The notes: generated by a model from the letters alone, not told the origin. DNA of 64,000 bases from Pempheris klunzingeri (GCF_042242105.1 NC_092031.1:18953662-19017661); one strand, 5' to 3'; counted from the first letter of the stretch, positions 1 to 22,599 are shown. A program made the numbers and translations.

Positions 1-110
1 CACACCAATTTAGAGTCACCAATTAACCTGCATGTGTTTGGGAGGAAGTAGTAGTACCAGGAGAGAAGCCATATAAGCACAGGGAGAACATACAGACTCC
101 ACACAGAGAG
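1..110 (-). repeat. Dispersed tRNA-headed SINE-like repeat, partial
   Basis: This stretch carries the motifs 'tagagtcaccaattaacctg', 'gggaggaag' and 'gggagaacat...actccacacagagag'. They match the middle of the repeat at 11426-11622, whose reverse strand has a tRNA-like head. The copy is cut by the window edge and lacks the tRNA-like part. Assignment rests on similarity to the second copy and to a pattern common in fish genomes. Confidence 0.55.
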
Positions 111-184
111 GGCATGTGCCATGTTATTCATCGAGACTGCACAGAACACTGCTGAGCTTTTACACTGACTGCAGACTGGCTTTT

Positions 185-1533
185 CTCTCCAGATTCAAAG
201 ATTCAAAGATTCAAAGCGTTTATTGTCATGTGTACAGTGCAGAAACGGGTTTCCCTGTACAATGAAAAACTTACTTTGCCATCCGCACTGAATGCCAAAG
301 AGTGAAAAAAGAGGAGGATAGAATAAAATATATAAAAACATATAAATATAAACTACTATTGCTAAATAAACTGCTATTGCTTGAGATATAAATATATTTA
401 TAAAATGTGCAACTTAAAATAAAGTACAGTCATTGTGCAGATGAATGTGCAGATTAGAGGTAGTTGTGACTCCTATTGGCTGTTAAGGAGCCTGATGGCG
501 GAGGGAAAGAAGGAGTTCCTGAGTCTGGACGTCCTGCATTTCAGACTCCTGTACCTGTTCCTGCGTTTACGGTCCATGATGGTGGTGCTGCCGTACCACA
601 CGGTGATGCAGCCGGTTAAGATGGACTCAACAACGCAGCTGTAGAAGTTGGTGAGGATTTTTGACGACATGCCAAACCTCCTCAGCCTCCTCAGGAAATA
701 CAGCCGCTGCTGGGCCTTCTTCACCAGCTGTGTGGTGTTCAGTGTCCAGGTGAGGTCCTCGTTGATGTGGACCCCCAGGTATTTGAAGCTGCTCACCCTC
801 TCCACTTCCTGACCACGGACGAGCAGTGGCCGATGAGGGCTCCTCTCCTTCCTCATGTCCACTATCATCTCCTTAGTCTTGTCCGTGTTGAGGGTGAGGT
901 TGTTGTCCTCACACCATGTCACCAGAGTGTCCACCTCCCTCCCGTAGGATGCTTCGTCTCCACCGGTGATGCGTCCTATCACAGCGGTGTTGTCTGCTAA
1001 CTTCAGGATGGTGTTGTCCTTGCAACACAGTCGTGGGTGAACAGGCTGTAGAGGATGGGGCTGAGGACACACCCCTGAGGTGTGCCGATGTTGGTGATGA
1101 TGCTGGCTGAAGTCCTGTTTCCTATCCTGACAGACTGAGGCCTGCCAGTCAGAAAGCCCAGGAGCCAGTCACAGAGGGGGGGGTGCAGTCCGAGTGAGAA
1201 CAGTTTGTGGGTGAGCTTATGGGGGATGACCGTGTTGAACGCCGAGCTGTAGTCGATAAAGAGCATCCTGATGTAGGAGTCTTTATTCTCCAGGTGTGAG
1301 AGGGAGGTGTGCAGGACTGCAGCAATGGCGTCTGAAGTGGACCTGTTGGGCCGGTAGGCGTACTGTAGGGGGTCTAGTGTGTCCGGTATGCAGCTCCGAA
1401 TGTGGGTCAGCACCACTCTCTCAAAGCACTTCATAATGATTGGAGTGAGTGCTACTGGCCTGTAGTCATTCAGGCAGGTGGGCGGGCTCCTTTTGGGGAG
1501 GGGGACGATGGTGGTGGTCCAGGTCTCCCACAT
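185..1533 (-). mobile_element. Rex1/CR1-type non-LTR retrotransposon, 5'-truncated, inactive
   Basis: The minus strand encodes the reverse transcriptase half of a LINE in two frames. 1533-1003 carries the finger region ([18 protein letters not shown]), motif A ([14 protein letters not shown]) and motif B ([20 protein letters not shown]). After a frameshift near 1070-1000, 1072-473 carries the remaining thumb region (FKYLGVHINEDLTW). Motif C, expected as F/YADD, reads LADN, so a catalytic aspartate is lost. The 3' end has an A/T-rich UTR and a short tandem tail of the 8-mer ATTCAAAG (plus strand) near 193-217, typical of Rex1-like elements. The 5' half, including the endonuclease, is absent. 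Rex1 versus another CR1-superfamily clade is not settled. Confidence 0.85.
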
Positions 1534-1964
1534 AGAAACGTATGACTGTAAAATACAGTGTTAACTACTACAGGAACTACAGCGTGACAATCCAGTGAGT
1601 CATGAAATGCATGGGAAAAAAATCATCTGAGGGTCTGACATTAAATGATGCCTCCAAAGAAAATTCCCCTAATTGCACTGGCAGTTAGACTTATCTGTTG
1701 GAAAGTTGATGCTATCTCTCTTATTGTAATGAAGTGCCATAAACACAAGTGGTGGACTCAGGAAACACTGTAGCTGTTTACAGGGAGCTCAAGTGCTGTC
1801 CACCCCCACCTTGATGATAGTGTCTACACTGTCGGCCCCCGTCTGTCTTAGCTCTTGGACACACGTCCGCAGTATTACTGCTTTGATTTGGCACATGATG
1901 TCTTTGTGGATCATACCGCCCCAGGCCTCAGTGTGTGACAGTCTTCATGTTTTTAGTCTTTACC

Positions 1965-2395
1965 AGGGACGTGCGGTCAGGGTAGGCTCTGCCTCACCTC
2001 TCATCATGAAAAGTAAAAAAACAAATAATGATACAATAAAATACATAGTAGTATTTGTTAACTGACCTGTGCAATCGCTAAATTTGCATATTTCCTGTTA
2101 AATTACAGGGAAAAAGCGTAAAGTGAGGAAGAGGCGAGCTGAGCCTCCCATCAGATTGCACAATCCCTCCCAAACTGGGTTAAGCACATGCCTTTTGCTT
2201 TCTTACTGTTTGTCACCAATGTAATGTTTGTAGACGCTTTTATTATATGTCATTACTTTCCATAGAACAGGTATTGTATTTTGCATATGTGTGGAACATA
2301 TTTAGGCTTGCTGATCTGACATAAAACCAAACTAAAAAAGCATGAGGTGAGGCAGCCAGTACCTCTGCCTCCATGAAGGGGGCACACGGGTTTCT
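1965..2395. mobile_element. Possible non-autonomous DNA element fragment
   Basis: The left side contains 'cagggacgtgcggtcaggg' followed by 'aggctctgcctcacctc'. The right side contains 'gaggtgaggcagccagtacc'. The gtgaggcag/ctgcctcac pair is an inverted arrangement about 350 bp apart, as in small hAT-like repeats of fish. Termini and target duplications could not be fixed and no transposase is present. Confidence 0.35.
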
Positions 2396-4289
2396 GCTTG
2401 TTTTGCTATCGCTCTTCTTCTATGCACTAAACCATAAAATATGCAATATAAAACTTGACACTTGACCCTAGTGTTTTATATTTTGTTCTGACTGCAAACA
2501 TGGAAAATTCCATATCTAAGTTACAAAATTTAGGACTTTTACAACAAAGTCATGGAGATTTTTGTCCAGAAGGACAGGCGAATGGACTTCATTTAAAAGT
2601 AAAGGGAAGACCATGCATACACTGCAGTATATACCTTTATTTGTATTGAATGAGTATGAATTGTGGAAATGCGATGACAAATTAAGAACACACAGAGGGT
2701 GCAGAGCAAATGTGCTCCTTTTCTGAGCCGCTATAAATTTAACGTTCTACCTTGGCCAAATGTGTACTTTATCTATGTGTGTGTAAAGAATGGTGACATG
2801 TGATAGCAGTCATTGTGCAAGCTGCCAATTGAATGGTGAATTTAAGCTATTCTATTGAGGATTCATATATTTAGTTGAGCCGCAGCGAAACTATTGTAAT
2901 GAGGCTGTGTGTGTGTGTGTGTGTGTGTCACTGTGTAACCATCCCATAATACCCTCTCATCATGTTGCAGTGCAGTATGAACTTGAGAGAGAGCATAACA
3001 TTGGATCTTTAAGTGTGGACGCTGTTGTATGTAGGACAAGGGATTGTTTTCCCATAAAAGGGGGCGTGGTCATGAGAGCTACTCTGGATGACGTGTTGCT
3101 GAATGAAGTAAAACTTCAGAAAGATGGTGATCTAAGTCTAAGGTATATAAACTTCAACATCCGGTATTCAGTAGTGATTAAACCTGGGGAGGCACTTTAT
3201 TTTGGGTCTCACTGGGTAACCGTCCCATAATCAAAGGCAGAAAATGCACTACAGAATTATGATCATTGTCTGTCAAAATTGGAATCACTGCCGTCCTTTG
3301 TGCTTTACTGAGACTATCTGACTTTTCCTGATCTAAGGACATTGTTATGAGAGAGGGTAATAAAGACAGGAGGACAGTCTAAAGGAGGGGGCGTTTTCAT
3401 GCAGTTGTCGGTTCCCTCTGATTAAAATAGAAGTGTCATCTCTCTTCTCTCTTCTGTTTTTCTCCTCTCCTTTTCTTTGAAAACTGTCTTAGTGTCTGTG
3501 TCTGATTAGTGTCCAATAAAGTTTGGTTAACAGTGAAAACCCAGCATGAAGAGGGACGGGCATGAGAGAGGGGTGCTGTCTGCTGTTCTGATTAGACCAG
3601 CAGAATGTTGGAAGGTCCTTTATGGGCTTCATGATCCTGGATCCCTCATGACAGAGTCAGCATGGAAATCCACAAGCCATCGGGAACGCTTTATTTTTTT
3701 CCTTGACGGTCTGTCTTTTTTCTTTTCCTTTTACATGGAGCTGTAGACAGACAAGAAGTCTAAAAAATGGGGGGTTCTGTTATGAAGAACAATGGAGGGT
3801 ATCAGAGGAGGAGTGTCCAAATAATTTAAATGTCTGTGTTGACACTGGCTCCAGCAATCTGCAGCTACTTCGTGTGGACATGTGAACTGGAGCACTGATC
3901 TTCTGATTGGTGGACAACCTGCTCTCTGAGACACATGAAGGAAATAGAGACACAATGAGAAAGCAAACATATGCGAAGGCAACGTGAAGGAAGGCAGAGA
4001 CAGGAGGAATAGGTCAACTTGAAATCCACAAGGGAAAAGATACAGATATTACTCTGAGGCACACAACATACCCTCACAGTCAGGTTATTTTTCATCTCTA
4101 AAGATGTCTTGGAGATCATGCTCCAATAAAGTTAGCAACAGATCTGGAGACGTGATGAAGAGAAAGCTCAACAAGCTGTATGGAGTTACTTCCAGAATAA
4201 TGACAGTGGGGAGGTAACACCTGTTAACCCTGTAATTGTGATGGGGGCAGAGATAATATCATACACAGCCTTGGAATATGTCTGTGAAG
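2396..4289. other. Intergenic, no recognised gene
   Basis: Apart from a (GT)n run near 2908-2928 I see nothing identifiable. A 107-codon open frame crosses the GT run (2907-3230), but its protein resembles no family I know and its start lies in low-complexity DNA, so it is not called. Confidence 0.5.
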
Positions 4290-4500
4290 ATTCTCAGTCA
4301 TCCAGGTCATAGTTATCCCTTAGGAGTTGACCAAAAGTCAACTGGACTTGTTGAAGGTACTTGAAGACGTTTCGCCTCTCATCCAAGAGGTTTCTTCAGT
4401 TCTAACTGACTGGTAGGGAGGTCAGGCATATAAACACTGTTCAAGTCGTTAGGCCCTGGGTGGGTCCTATGTGGGTCATATGAGTTGTTAAGTCATATGA
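4290..4500. repeat. Unclassified dispersed repeat with nested palindrome
   Basis: The segment near 4355-4400 contains a nested hairpin. The inner arms CCTCT/AGAGG enclose CATCCA, and the outer arms are GAAGA/TCTTC. I recall this motif as widespread in fish genomes, possibly linked to Penelope-like elements, but no coding part is present to classify it. Confidence 0.35.
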
Positions 4501-5595
4501 CAGCCTGGGAAAACAACGCACAAACAAATGCAATAAAGACAGAAGTCAGAAGATTACAGAGGGAGCATGAAAGCACAGGAGGTGAATATATTAGAAGGTG
4601 CTAAATACAAGCGACGAGCTAGAATCTCTAAAATAAGTGGGGGAGTTAAGGAGGCTGAAAGTAATAACAATATTTGAAGTCATTACATTTATTCAAGTGG
4701 TGGATGATGACAATGCACAGTGGATACAACCAGTTTAAGACATTTTATTGGCTCTAAAAAAGCAGGAAGGAGACACAGATGAGTTTCACAAAACGTCCAG
4801 GGACAGTCTTAGTCCAGTTTATGGAAATGATTGAAGTGGAAGGTGGAAGAAGAACAATCTCCTACATGGAGATCTTCTGTTATACCACAGGACAGTGAGG
4901 ACCACATGAACATCCATCTACTGCCCAGTAACAGCACGCCATCAGACTGGCTTCAGACATGATTACTGCCATATAATGTCGAACATACTCTGTTAGTCTC
5001 CAGCATCCTGCCTCAACTCCTGCTGGCTGGAGTGGAGATAAAAAGTACTTACTGAATGACACTTGATTCAGGTCCTCATTACCCTGGGCATTCTTGAAAT
5101 GGGACAATGGTAATACATTTCCTTGGAATGCTCATATTATTTTAGACATAAAGATATTTCCAATAAAAGAAAACTCTCAACCTCAAGGACCAAGTCTGAC
5201 TGTAAGTTGTAGTCCCACTCAGACATCCAGAAGACTTGACCCCAGAAAGTCTACAGACCACTGAAATGCAGTGACTAGACCCCTGGTTCTCTCAGGGTGC
5301 CGACAGACTGTGGTCTCACAGACAACAAATACGGGACTCCAACTTGATCCCTACTTGCTCTGACGTCGTGCATGCGCCGGCAACAATAACCTCACAAGAT
5401 CAAGTCAGCCACAGTTTTTAGAGCCAGGCACTGAAGCTGCTCTCCACTGACTGTAAGACCCAGGGCATAATGGGAAACGCCTGGCTGTCGCCTGATGGAA
5501 GAAGTGATTGGCTCTTGGTTATGACCACAAACACCACGTTTAGTAGAAAATCCTAATTTTCTGTGTAACTGTAATATTTCAACACTAGACCGGAA

Positions 5596-6095
5596 TGCCT
5601 CATGTCCGCTTAATGTCTGCTACTAACTTGGTATCTTCCCCGGAGCCTTTCTGTGCTTCTCTCATCCCTTAGGTTCCTGTGGATCCAGGTCCTGGTTCTC
5701 CTGCTGTGGTTCTCTGGTTCCTGTGGATCCTGGTCCTGGTTCTCCTGCTCTGGTTCTCTGTCTTCATGAATCACTGCTGCAGATCGTCAGCCACTCGTCA
5801 TGTTTTTCAATGTTACCATATTGCTAATTTATTAGTCACATTCCTATTGTCAGTGCTATAGTGGCTGTTATTATTTTGGTTCCCGTTAAAGGGGAGTTCT
5901 TCCTGCCACTGTTTCCTAATATAATATCTGATGCTGCTCATGTGGGGATTCTTGAATCCTTAATGTTGAATTCCTGAATTGTTGGGTCTCTCTTTAATTA
6001 AAGAGTTTGGTCTAGACCTGCTCTTTATGGATAGAGTCTTGAGATAACACTGTTATGAACTGGCGCTATATAAATAAAGATTGATTGATTGATTG
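5596..6095 (+). mobile_element. L2-clade LINE, 3' end only
   Basis: This holds the 3' untranslated part of the L2 family that recurs through the window. It includes the conserved block around 'gttaaaggggag' and 'aattcctgaattgttgggtc', 'ggcgctatataaataaagat', and a (TTGA)n tail ending near 6095. The body is 5'-truncated, as usual for target-primed reverse transcription. Confidence 0.85.
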
Positions 6096-6099
6096 ACTA

Positions 6100-7979
6100 G
6101 ACTGCATTAATCTCATGTTGAGTGATGAAGATTTATTCTGTTAGCAAACATGTGGTGTGTGGTTCAGAATGATGATAAAAATAATATCCCTTATTATTAC
6201 AGATTGCTGACATAGGACAATAATCAAAATGAGCAATTACAAAGTGCTCTGCAAGGCCGACATTAAAAGGACAAAGCATAGAATACAATGGCAGATACAC
6301 ACACATTCCCACATTACAAACATAAATAAATCAGTGAAAAAGGTTACAAGAGAGTTTTGTGATTTTCCTCTGTGCTCAGTATGGAGCTGTGAGAACGCTT
6401 GGTCTGTAACTTTGGTTGTTCCATTTCTTTAATGTAAGAATCAAATCATTTATAAATGACGTCTCAATAGAGGCTGTACTTATTCAATAAATAATGACCT
6501 CCAAGAGTTAAAATCTTTCTCTGATTTATATAACAGCTGCATCATTAAACAAATTAAAATGTTACAATAGACAAACTCAGACTGCCGTGAAAACCAGATT
6601 TATTGTTGTGATGAATCGAACTGGATGGAAATATTTCCATCCAGACCATTTTATGGTCTTTGATGACTGCTGGAAACTGTCAAACATGACTGTAGTTGTT
6701 TGTCACCCTCCTTCCTCCCTGCTGCTGCCGCCTCATCCCGTCTTTCCGACTTTCCAGGCGAGGCGCAGCTCATCTGGAACAAGCCTGCTATTTCCTCAGG
6801 AGCACCTCTTGTTTTGGGGACACCCAAAAGGACACAGCGCCATCTAGAGGCTTTAGCGTGGACATTACATGTCCCTGCTACAAAGTGGACATGCTCAGTG
6901 ACTCAGCTCTCACTTTTAGCTTGTTTCACTGCTTGCTTCTGGAATGCAGCCCCCATAGACATATGCGCACTGGTGAAACCTGCATGCTGGCCAGCATCCC
7001 TACTAACTCTATACCTTACAACAGGTGACATGCACTGGTCCAGGACTATCACAACACTTTGTGTCCTATGTGTCTTCATGTCCAGAGACCTCATTCCTGT
7101 CCAGCACTACAAACTCAGGATGTGTACAGACTGAGACAGACAGAAGGAGTGTGACCAGGGGTCATGTAGGGGCCTTAACTCTCCCCATCCAGGGAGCTGG
7201 AACAGGACCCACACACGGTCTGAGATTAACTGGATCACTTCCACAGACTCGACAGTATGAGTGCGTCTGGGACCTCAACCACCCTATGAACAGCAGGACC
7301 CCAGGCATCCTGGATCTTTTTTCTGGTGAAGGTACATTGTGTGGCCCACATCAGCTGGAGGACAGTACGCTGTGCTGTTTGACAAGCGAACACACATGAG
7401 GACACACTTGATGCTCCAGCAGGCCCTCATGTCTCCGGTTATGCACTTGTTCCTGCTCCAACAGAGCATCTACAGGGGTGTGTGGATGGATATGGTGAGC
7501 AGTGGTGGCGTGAGGTGTTCTTTTGAATGCATGAGGGGACTCTGCTAAGTGCTCAGGCCACCGCTACTTCCTATGAGAGGAGCTCGTGGAGAGTCCTGCT
7601 GTGTCTCATGTCCTGTGGGGGGTTGTTCCACCGTACAGCTAACAGAGCTCTGCAGTCACTTCACTCTCAAAGTTCCTGTCCTCACATGCACATGGTTCCT
7701 CTGGCACTCCGTAGCTCATGGGCCCAGCTCAGGGAGGCCTCCTGGCAGCACAGCCAGCTCTCTGACCACCAGCGAGGAAGGCTTGACCTCCATTAACACA
7801 CAAAATGCAGCGGTGGACGGTGACAAAGTACATTTACTAAAGTACCTTTTTGCCTTTTACCTTTTACTTGAGTACTAATATTTTTTTTTCGAAAATGTGA
7901 TGGGTCGTATGCTATAAATAAAACTAATCACAGGTGTGTAGCAGGGTACTTGTGTAAAATGGAAATACTGAAGTAACTG
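6100..7979. other. Intergenic, no recognised gene
   Basis: Several overlapping open frames of 60-144 codons occur at 6587-7878 on both strands. None shows a known domain, splice pattern or consistent frame. I see no exon of CISD1, the expected neighbour of UBE2D1 in mammals. Confidence 0.45.
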
Positions 7980-8013
<34 letters not shown>

Positions 8014-8026
8014 TTTATAAAGTTGA
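7980..8026 (-). mobile_element. L2 LINE tail fragment
   Basis: A (CAAT)n run of about eight units followed by 'ctttataaag' matches the reversed extreme 3' end of the L2 family. Almost nothing else of the element remains. Confidence 0.55.
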
Positions 8027-8084
8027 GTAAACCCACTTAGTTACACGCTTTGAGTGTTACACGTTACACAAGCAACCAAACTGA

Positions 8085-8332
8085 TCAGAAACCTCCAATG
8101 GGCTTCAAACGATTCGTAAGACTGAGAACTACGTTTCCCATGATCCACTTCGGAGGAGCGACGTAAACAGATGAAAGCGGAAACAAAAGAGGTTTTCTAA
8201 AAACACATCCGTATCCCCGGCTGTCGGAGTCCTCAGGGAGCGGCGTGGAGCGAGTGATACCGCCTGCAGGAGCACTGAAGCTCAACCAACAGCTAGTGGA
8301 CGTGAGCGGAGGCGCGCCGAGCATCGGTCACC
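8085..8332 (+). promoter_or_regulatory. ube2d1: ube2d1 proximal promoter / 5' UTR
   Basis: The 250 bases before the start codon are richer in CpG than their surroundings (gcggcgtggagcgag, ggcgcgccgagc) and hold no obvious TATA box, as usual for a housekeeping gene. The transcription start cannot be placed from sequence alone. The start context is ggtcaccATGG, close to the Kozak consensus. Confidence 0.5.
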
Positions 8333-18377
<10,045 letters not shown>

Positions 18378-19375
18378 AGAAAAGGAAGCACATCAGAGTT
18401 TTTCTTTTTCCTCCTTTTTTAGAGTCACAGCACACTGTAAACGATGGTCTGGAACCATGAAGTAATCTGAGGTAACGTCCATCAAACTGAGCCGTCATCA
18501 TAATGAATGAGTCCAGGACATTTCCATGGTGTCTTTGATAGGAGGCACAGGGTCTTCTGTGGTCGTTCTGTGGATGCTTTGACATTTTACAGTTTGGCAT
18601 GTTGCTTTTGCATCAAAGAAATTGTATTTAAAACATACATAGATTTATTACAAACAGCACTCTTCATTCTCAAAGCTGACACTAGTGGATGGTTGGCCAT
18701 GAATGGCGTTCAGCAGCAAGCCTTTTTTCAAAGGAGCTGAGTAACGGTGCAGCAGGACAGCAGGCTGCTCCACACCTGGAACACCCCCTATTCACTGCCT
18801 GCTGCCTGCATCCATCTGCAGCCAGAAACACTCAGAATGCCAAATATGTCAGCCCCTCACCCTGACACAGACAGCATCATCACAGCCCCGCTGACATCAG
18901 AGCGCCGCCTGTCCTCCACAGAGGGAAGCAGCTTTTTGCTCTCAGCAGACCAGGTTGACTGAAACAATGTACTGTTGCATCTGCCCTGAAAATGGGAGAA
19001 AATCCACGTCAAATCATGTATTTGCAATGCTCTTCCTCTGTTATTCTTCTCCTCATTATTGATTGTATAGTGTTCAAATTTCTCCTGAACCATATTATTG
19101 TTTTCTTGTTTCCTTTCAAGTCATCACAATGTACGTGTCATTAAAACTGTGTAGTCTTTTCCCCTGAGAACAGTTGTGCAGTTGGCTTTTTGGTTGGATA
19201 GACACAAAGGTCAGATTTTTAACCTAGTGAAGAGTGTGTGAGGGTTCAGTATGTTCCTGTGTTTGACCTGCAGTCTGTCTGTGCTACAGAAGGGTTAAAA
19301 TTCATCTGACTAGTGTCTTTGAGGCTTGTGTGGCACCTTTTGTACTTAAAGAATAAAAGAGTGGTGCAGTTTTAT
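18378..19375 (+). other. ube2d1: ube2d1 3' UTR with poly(A) signal
   Basis: After the stop codon, about 1 kb of non-coding DNA runs to AATAAA at 19352-19357, the best polyadenylation signal. Short open frames within it are on both strands and show no homology. Confidence 0.55.
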
Positions 19376-19944
19376 CAGGATGTTCTGGTCTCGCTCAGTT
19401 TTTATCACAGACCTTTGTGTTGATGTGTGGAAGTGTCTTCCTGTGATGGGGCTGTGCTGACAGCCTCCCATTTAGTGACTGGAGTGTTTGGTCTTGTTTG
19501 CCCAGCTGGTGGTAGCCAAAATTAAATGGAAACAAAGGAGGAGAGCAGACAATACCATCACTAACCAACAGAGGTGATGACCAAGAATTAATGCTTCAAA
19601 CCAAAAAGCCATGTGACCAAAGACCAAAGTGAATTATTTCGCTACAGCTGTATGAACCTGCTTGAGGGGCCATGGTCGCAAAAATAAGCTCCTGGGCCCC
19701 TTTAACGTGCTTCCCTTCCAGGTTCTCTGTGCTGGAATACGAGCTGGCCCCAGAGCTGTGTGCTGCTCCAATTAAACCATAATTCATTCAAGATCATGAA
19801 ACGCACAACACACAAGTACAAATAACACTTCAGAGTCAGGTTTATTATCCCGTAGGTACTAGCCTGGAAAGAAACAGAAACAAGTCATGTAACTCCAAAA
19901 TCAAACCGTTCCCTCAAAAATCTGAGGAGGATTTGTGGTTATTT

Positions 19945-20842
19945 ATCAGTCAAACAATCAATCATTATTTATTTAGCGGCAATTCATAACAGCGTTATCT
20001 CAAGATGCTTTCCATAAAGAGCTGGTCTAGACCAAACTCTTTAATTAGAAAGAGACCCAACGATTCAGGAATTCAACATTAAGGATTCAAGAATCCCCAC
20101 ATGAGCAGCATCAGGTATTATATTAGGAAACAGTGGCAGGAAGAACTCCCCTTTAACGGGAAGAGACCTCGAACAGAAACAGGCTCAGAGGCCTATAGCA
20201 GCATAACTAGGGGCTGGTTCCAGGCCTGAGCTATTAAGAGAAGGTTAGGAGAAGGATTTTAAACTCTATTCTGGATTTTACGGGAAGCCAGTGAAGAGAA
20301 GCCAGTACAGGAGAAATATGATCTCTTCTCTTAGTTCTCATCAGTACACGAGCAGCAGCGTTCTGGACCAGCTGGAGAGTCTTTAAGGACGTATTGGGTC
20401 AGCCTGACAATAACAAGTTGCAATAGTCCAACCTAGAAGTGACAAATGTGTGGACTAATTTTGCATCATTCATAGACAAGATGGGCCTGATTTTAGCAAT
20501 ATTACGTAGATGGAAAAAGGCAGTCCTGGAAATGCATTTTATGTGGGAGTTAAAGGACAAATCCTGATCAAATATAACTCTCAGATTCCTCACAGTGGAG
20601 CTGGAGGCCAGAGTAATGCTTGTTTAGGGCCAAGCAGAATAACTTCAGTTTTATCTGAGTTTAGCAGCAGAAAATTATAATATAAATATAAAATATAATA
20701 TCTGATGCTGCTCATGTGGGAATTCTTGAATCCTTAATTTTGAATTCCTGAATCGTTGGGTCTCTCTCTAATTAAAGAGTTTGGTCTAGACCTGCTCTTT
20801 ATGGAAAGCGTCTTGAGATAACGCTGTTGTGAATTGGCGCTA

Positions 20843-20874
<32 letters not shown>

Positions 20875-21800
20875 TTGAAAATTGCTGCTCATCCAGGACT
20901 TTATGTCCTTAAGGCAGACTTGGAGTTTAGTCAACTGATTGGATTCATCTGGCTTTATTGAGTATAATTGGGTATCATCTGCATAACAGTGGAAATTAAT
21001 GGAGTGCTTCCTGATAATATTACCTAGAGGAAGCATATATAAGGTAAATAATATTGGTCCAAGCACCGAACCTTGTGGAACTCCATGTCTAACTTAAGTG
21101 TGGACAGATGACTCATTGTTAATATGTACAAACTGAAATTGATCTGATAAATAGGATTTAAACCAGCTTAATGCAGTTCCTTTTATGCCAATGAAGTGTT
21201 CCAGTCTCTGTAACAGGATGTGATCGTCAATGGTATCAAACGCAGCACTCAGATCAACAAGACCAGTACAGAGAGAAGTCCTCTGTCTGATGCCATAAGG
21301 AGGTTGTTTTTAACCTTCACCAGTGCTGTCTCTGTGCTATGGTTCGCTCTAAAACCTGACTGAAAATCCTCAAATAGAAAAGTACACAGCTGATCCAACG
21401 ATTCAGGAATTCATAATTAAGGATTCAAGAATCCCCACACGAGCAGCATCAGGTATTATATTAGCTGATTGGCTACTACTTTCTCAAGGATCTTGGAGAG
21501 AAAGGGAAGGTTGGATATAGGTCTATAGTTGGCACCTGAACACCTAATACACCTGAATAAAGAGTGGACCTTTTGGGAAAAGGTCTAATTACTGCTACTT
21601 TGAAGGACTGTGGTACGTAGCCTGTTAGTAAAGACTGTTGATCATATTCAGTAAGGACGTGCTAATAAGGGCAGGACTTCCTTAAGTAGCCCAGTAGGAA
21701 TGGGGTCTAGGAGACATGTTGACAGTTTGGATGAAGAAATCATTTAAGCCAGTGCTCAGACCATCATCATTATCATCCATGTGAATATTATAGTCACCTA
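19945..21800 (-). mobile_element. L2-clade LINE with internal insertions
   Basis: The minus-oriented element has its tail at about 19945-20215. Next come the ORF2 end ([17 protein letters not shown]) at 20593-20399 and motif C (YADDTQLY) at 21066-20934. The reverse transcriptase core runs to about 21390 and earlier coding DNA to 21800. A plus-strand L2 3' end is inserted at 20677-20876, and a second, minus-oriented tail fragment interrupts it at about 21394-21463. Scattered frameshifts and stops make it inactive. Confidence 0.85.
20677..20876 (+). mobile_element. L2 LINE 3' end inserted in older L2
   Basis: A 200-bp L2 3' end ends in five TTGA-type tail units. It is flanked by GAAAATT at 20670-20676 and 20877-20883. 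Removing it restores the host element's sequence as seen in the other L2 copy near 55905, so this is a bona fide target-site duplication. Confidence 0.88.
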
Positions 21801-21814
21801 CTATAATTTTTGTG

Positions 21815-22560
21815 CTCTGTAGCGCCGGCCTGAGGGGAGCCTGGAACAGGTTGTGTCGAGGGTGTGATGGTCTGAAGTGATGTCTCCTGCCTGAGCTGGC
21901 GCAGGAAGTTCAACTCTGCTTTTGAGGATGGAGTCAATGTTTGGTGACCACTTCAGGTCCTGGGAAATTGTGGACTTGAAGGTCTCTACGGACACCATGG
22001 TGCTGTTGAGTATGGTGGGGGGGGGGCAGTATTGGCTGGCTCCTCCTGAAGTCTACTGTCATCTCTGCGGTGTCATGACCATTGTGTTGTCTACAAACTT
22101 CAGGAGTTTAACAGACGGGTGATGTGCAGTCATTGTGGGCGGCTGTGACTCAGTGGTAGAGTGGGTCGTCCCTCAATCAGAAGGTCGGGGGTTCGATCCC
22201 CAGCTCCCAACATGTCGAAGTGTCCTTTGGCAAGACACTGAACCCCAACTTGCTCCTCAGTGTGTGAATGAGTATGAAAGAATAGTCTCCTCCAAAATTT
22301 CATTCCTCCTGTGTGAATGGGTGAATGAGGATGTCATGTGGTTGAAATAACTAGCAAGGCACTATACAAATACAGACCATTTACCATTGGTATACAGGGA
22401 GAAGAGCAGAGGGGAGAGCATACATCCCTGGGGGGCACCAGTGCTAATTGTCCTGGTGCTGGATGTGATGTTCCCCAGCCTCACCTGCTGCCTCTGGTCT
22501 GTAAGGAAGTCTTTGATCCGCTGACACAGGGAGCTGGTTGAGTTTGCAGCAAAGCAAGTT
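21815..22560 (-). mobile_element. Rex1/CR1-type LINE fragment split by a SINE
   Basis: At 22568-22390 the minus strand encodes RIKDFLTDQRQQVRLGN and GAPQGCMLSPLLFSLYTN, which are reverse transcriptase motif B and its flank. After the SINE it continues at 22130-21815 with VSVETFKSTISQDLKWSPNI. The two parts are collinear. The fragment lacks motif A, and the sequence between motif B and the later part is broken. Confidence 0.75.
22134..22384 (+). mobile_element. tRNA-derived SINE inserted in a LINE
   Basis: The head carries a box A region (gactcagtggtagagtggg) and a box B (gggttcgatcccc). A body with 'gtcctttggcaagacactga' follows and the 3' end is 'aaggcactatacaaatacag'. It divides the surrounding LINE. 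It is the same family as 16018-16298, in opposite orientation. A clear target duplication was not found; only short CATTG-like matches flank it. Confidence 0.85.
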
Positions 22561-22599
22561 TTGTTCAAATGTCACATTCAAACGATTAAAAAAGATTTT

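Noticed and set aside
2907..3230. 107-codon open frame on the plus strand
   Set aside because: It begins in a GT microsatellite, has no recognisable domain, and I found no splice or start context supporting a gene.
4340..4410. Hammerhead-ribozyme-like string on the minus strand (ggatgagaggcgaaacgtc)
   Set aside because: The conserved CUGAUGA core is not matched, and the stem that does form is a plain CCTCT/AGAGG hairpin, incompatible with hammerhead folding.
6587..7878. Cluster of overlapping open frames
   Set aside because: Frames overlap on both strands with no domain or consistent coding pattern; likely chance frames in GC-balanced intergenic DNA.
22134..22210. Possible functional tRNA gene (A and B box-like sequences)
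   Set aside because: The sequence runs on into a SINE body and has a second dispersed copy; no intact cloverleaf with anticodon stem is evident.
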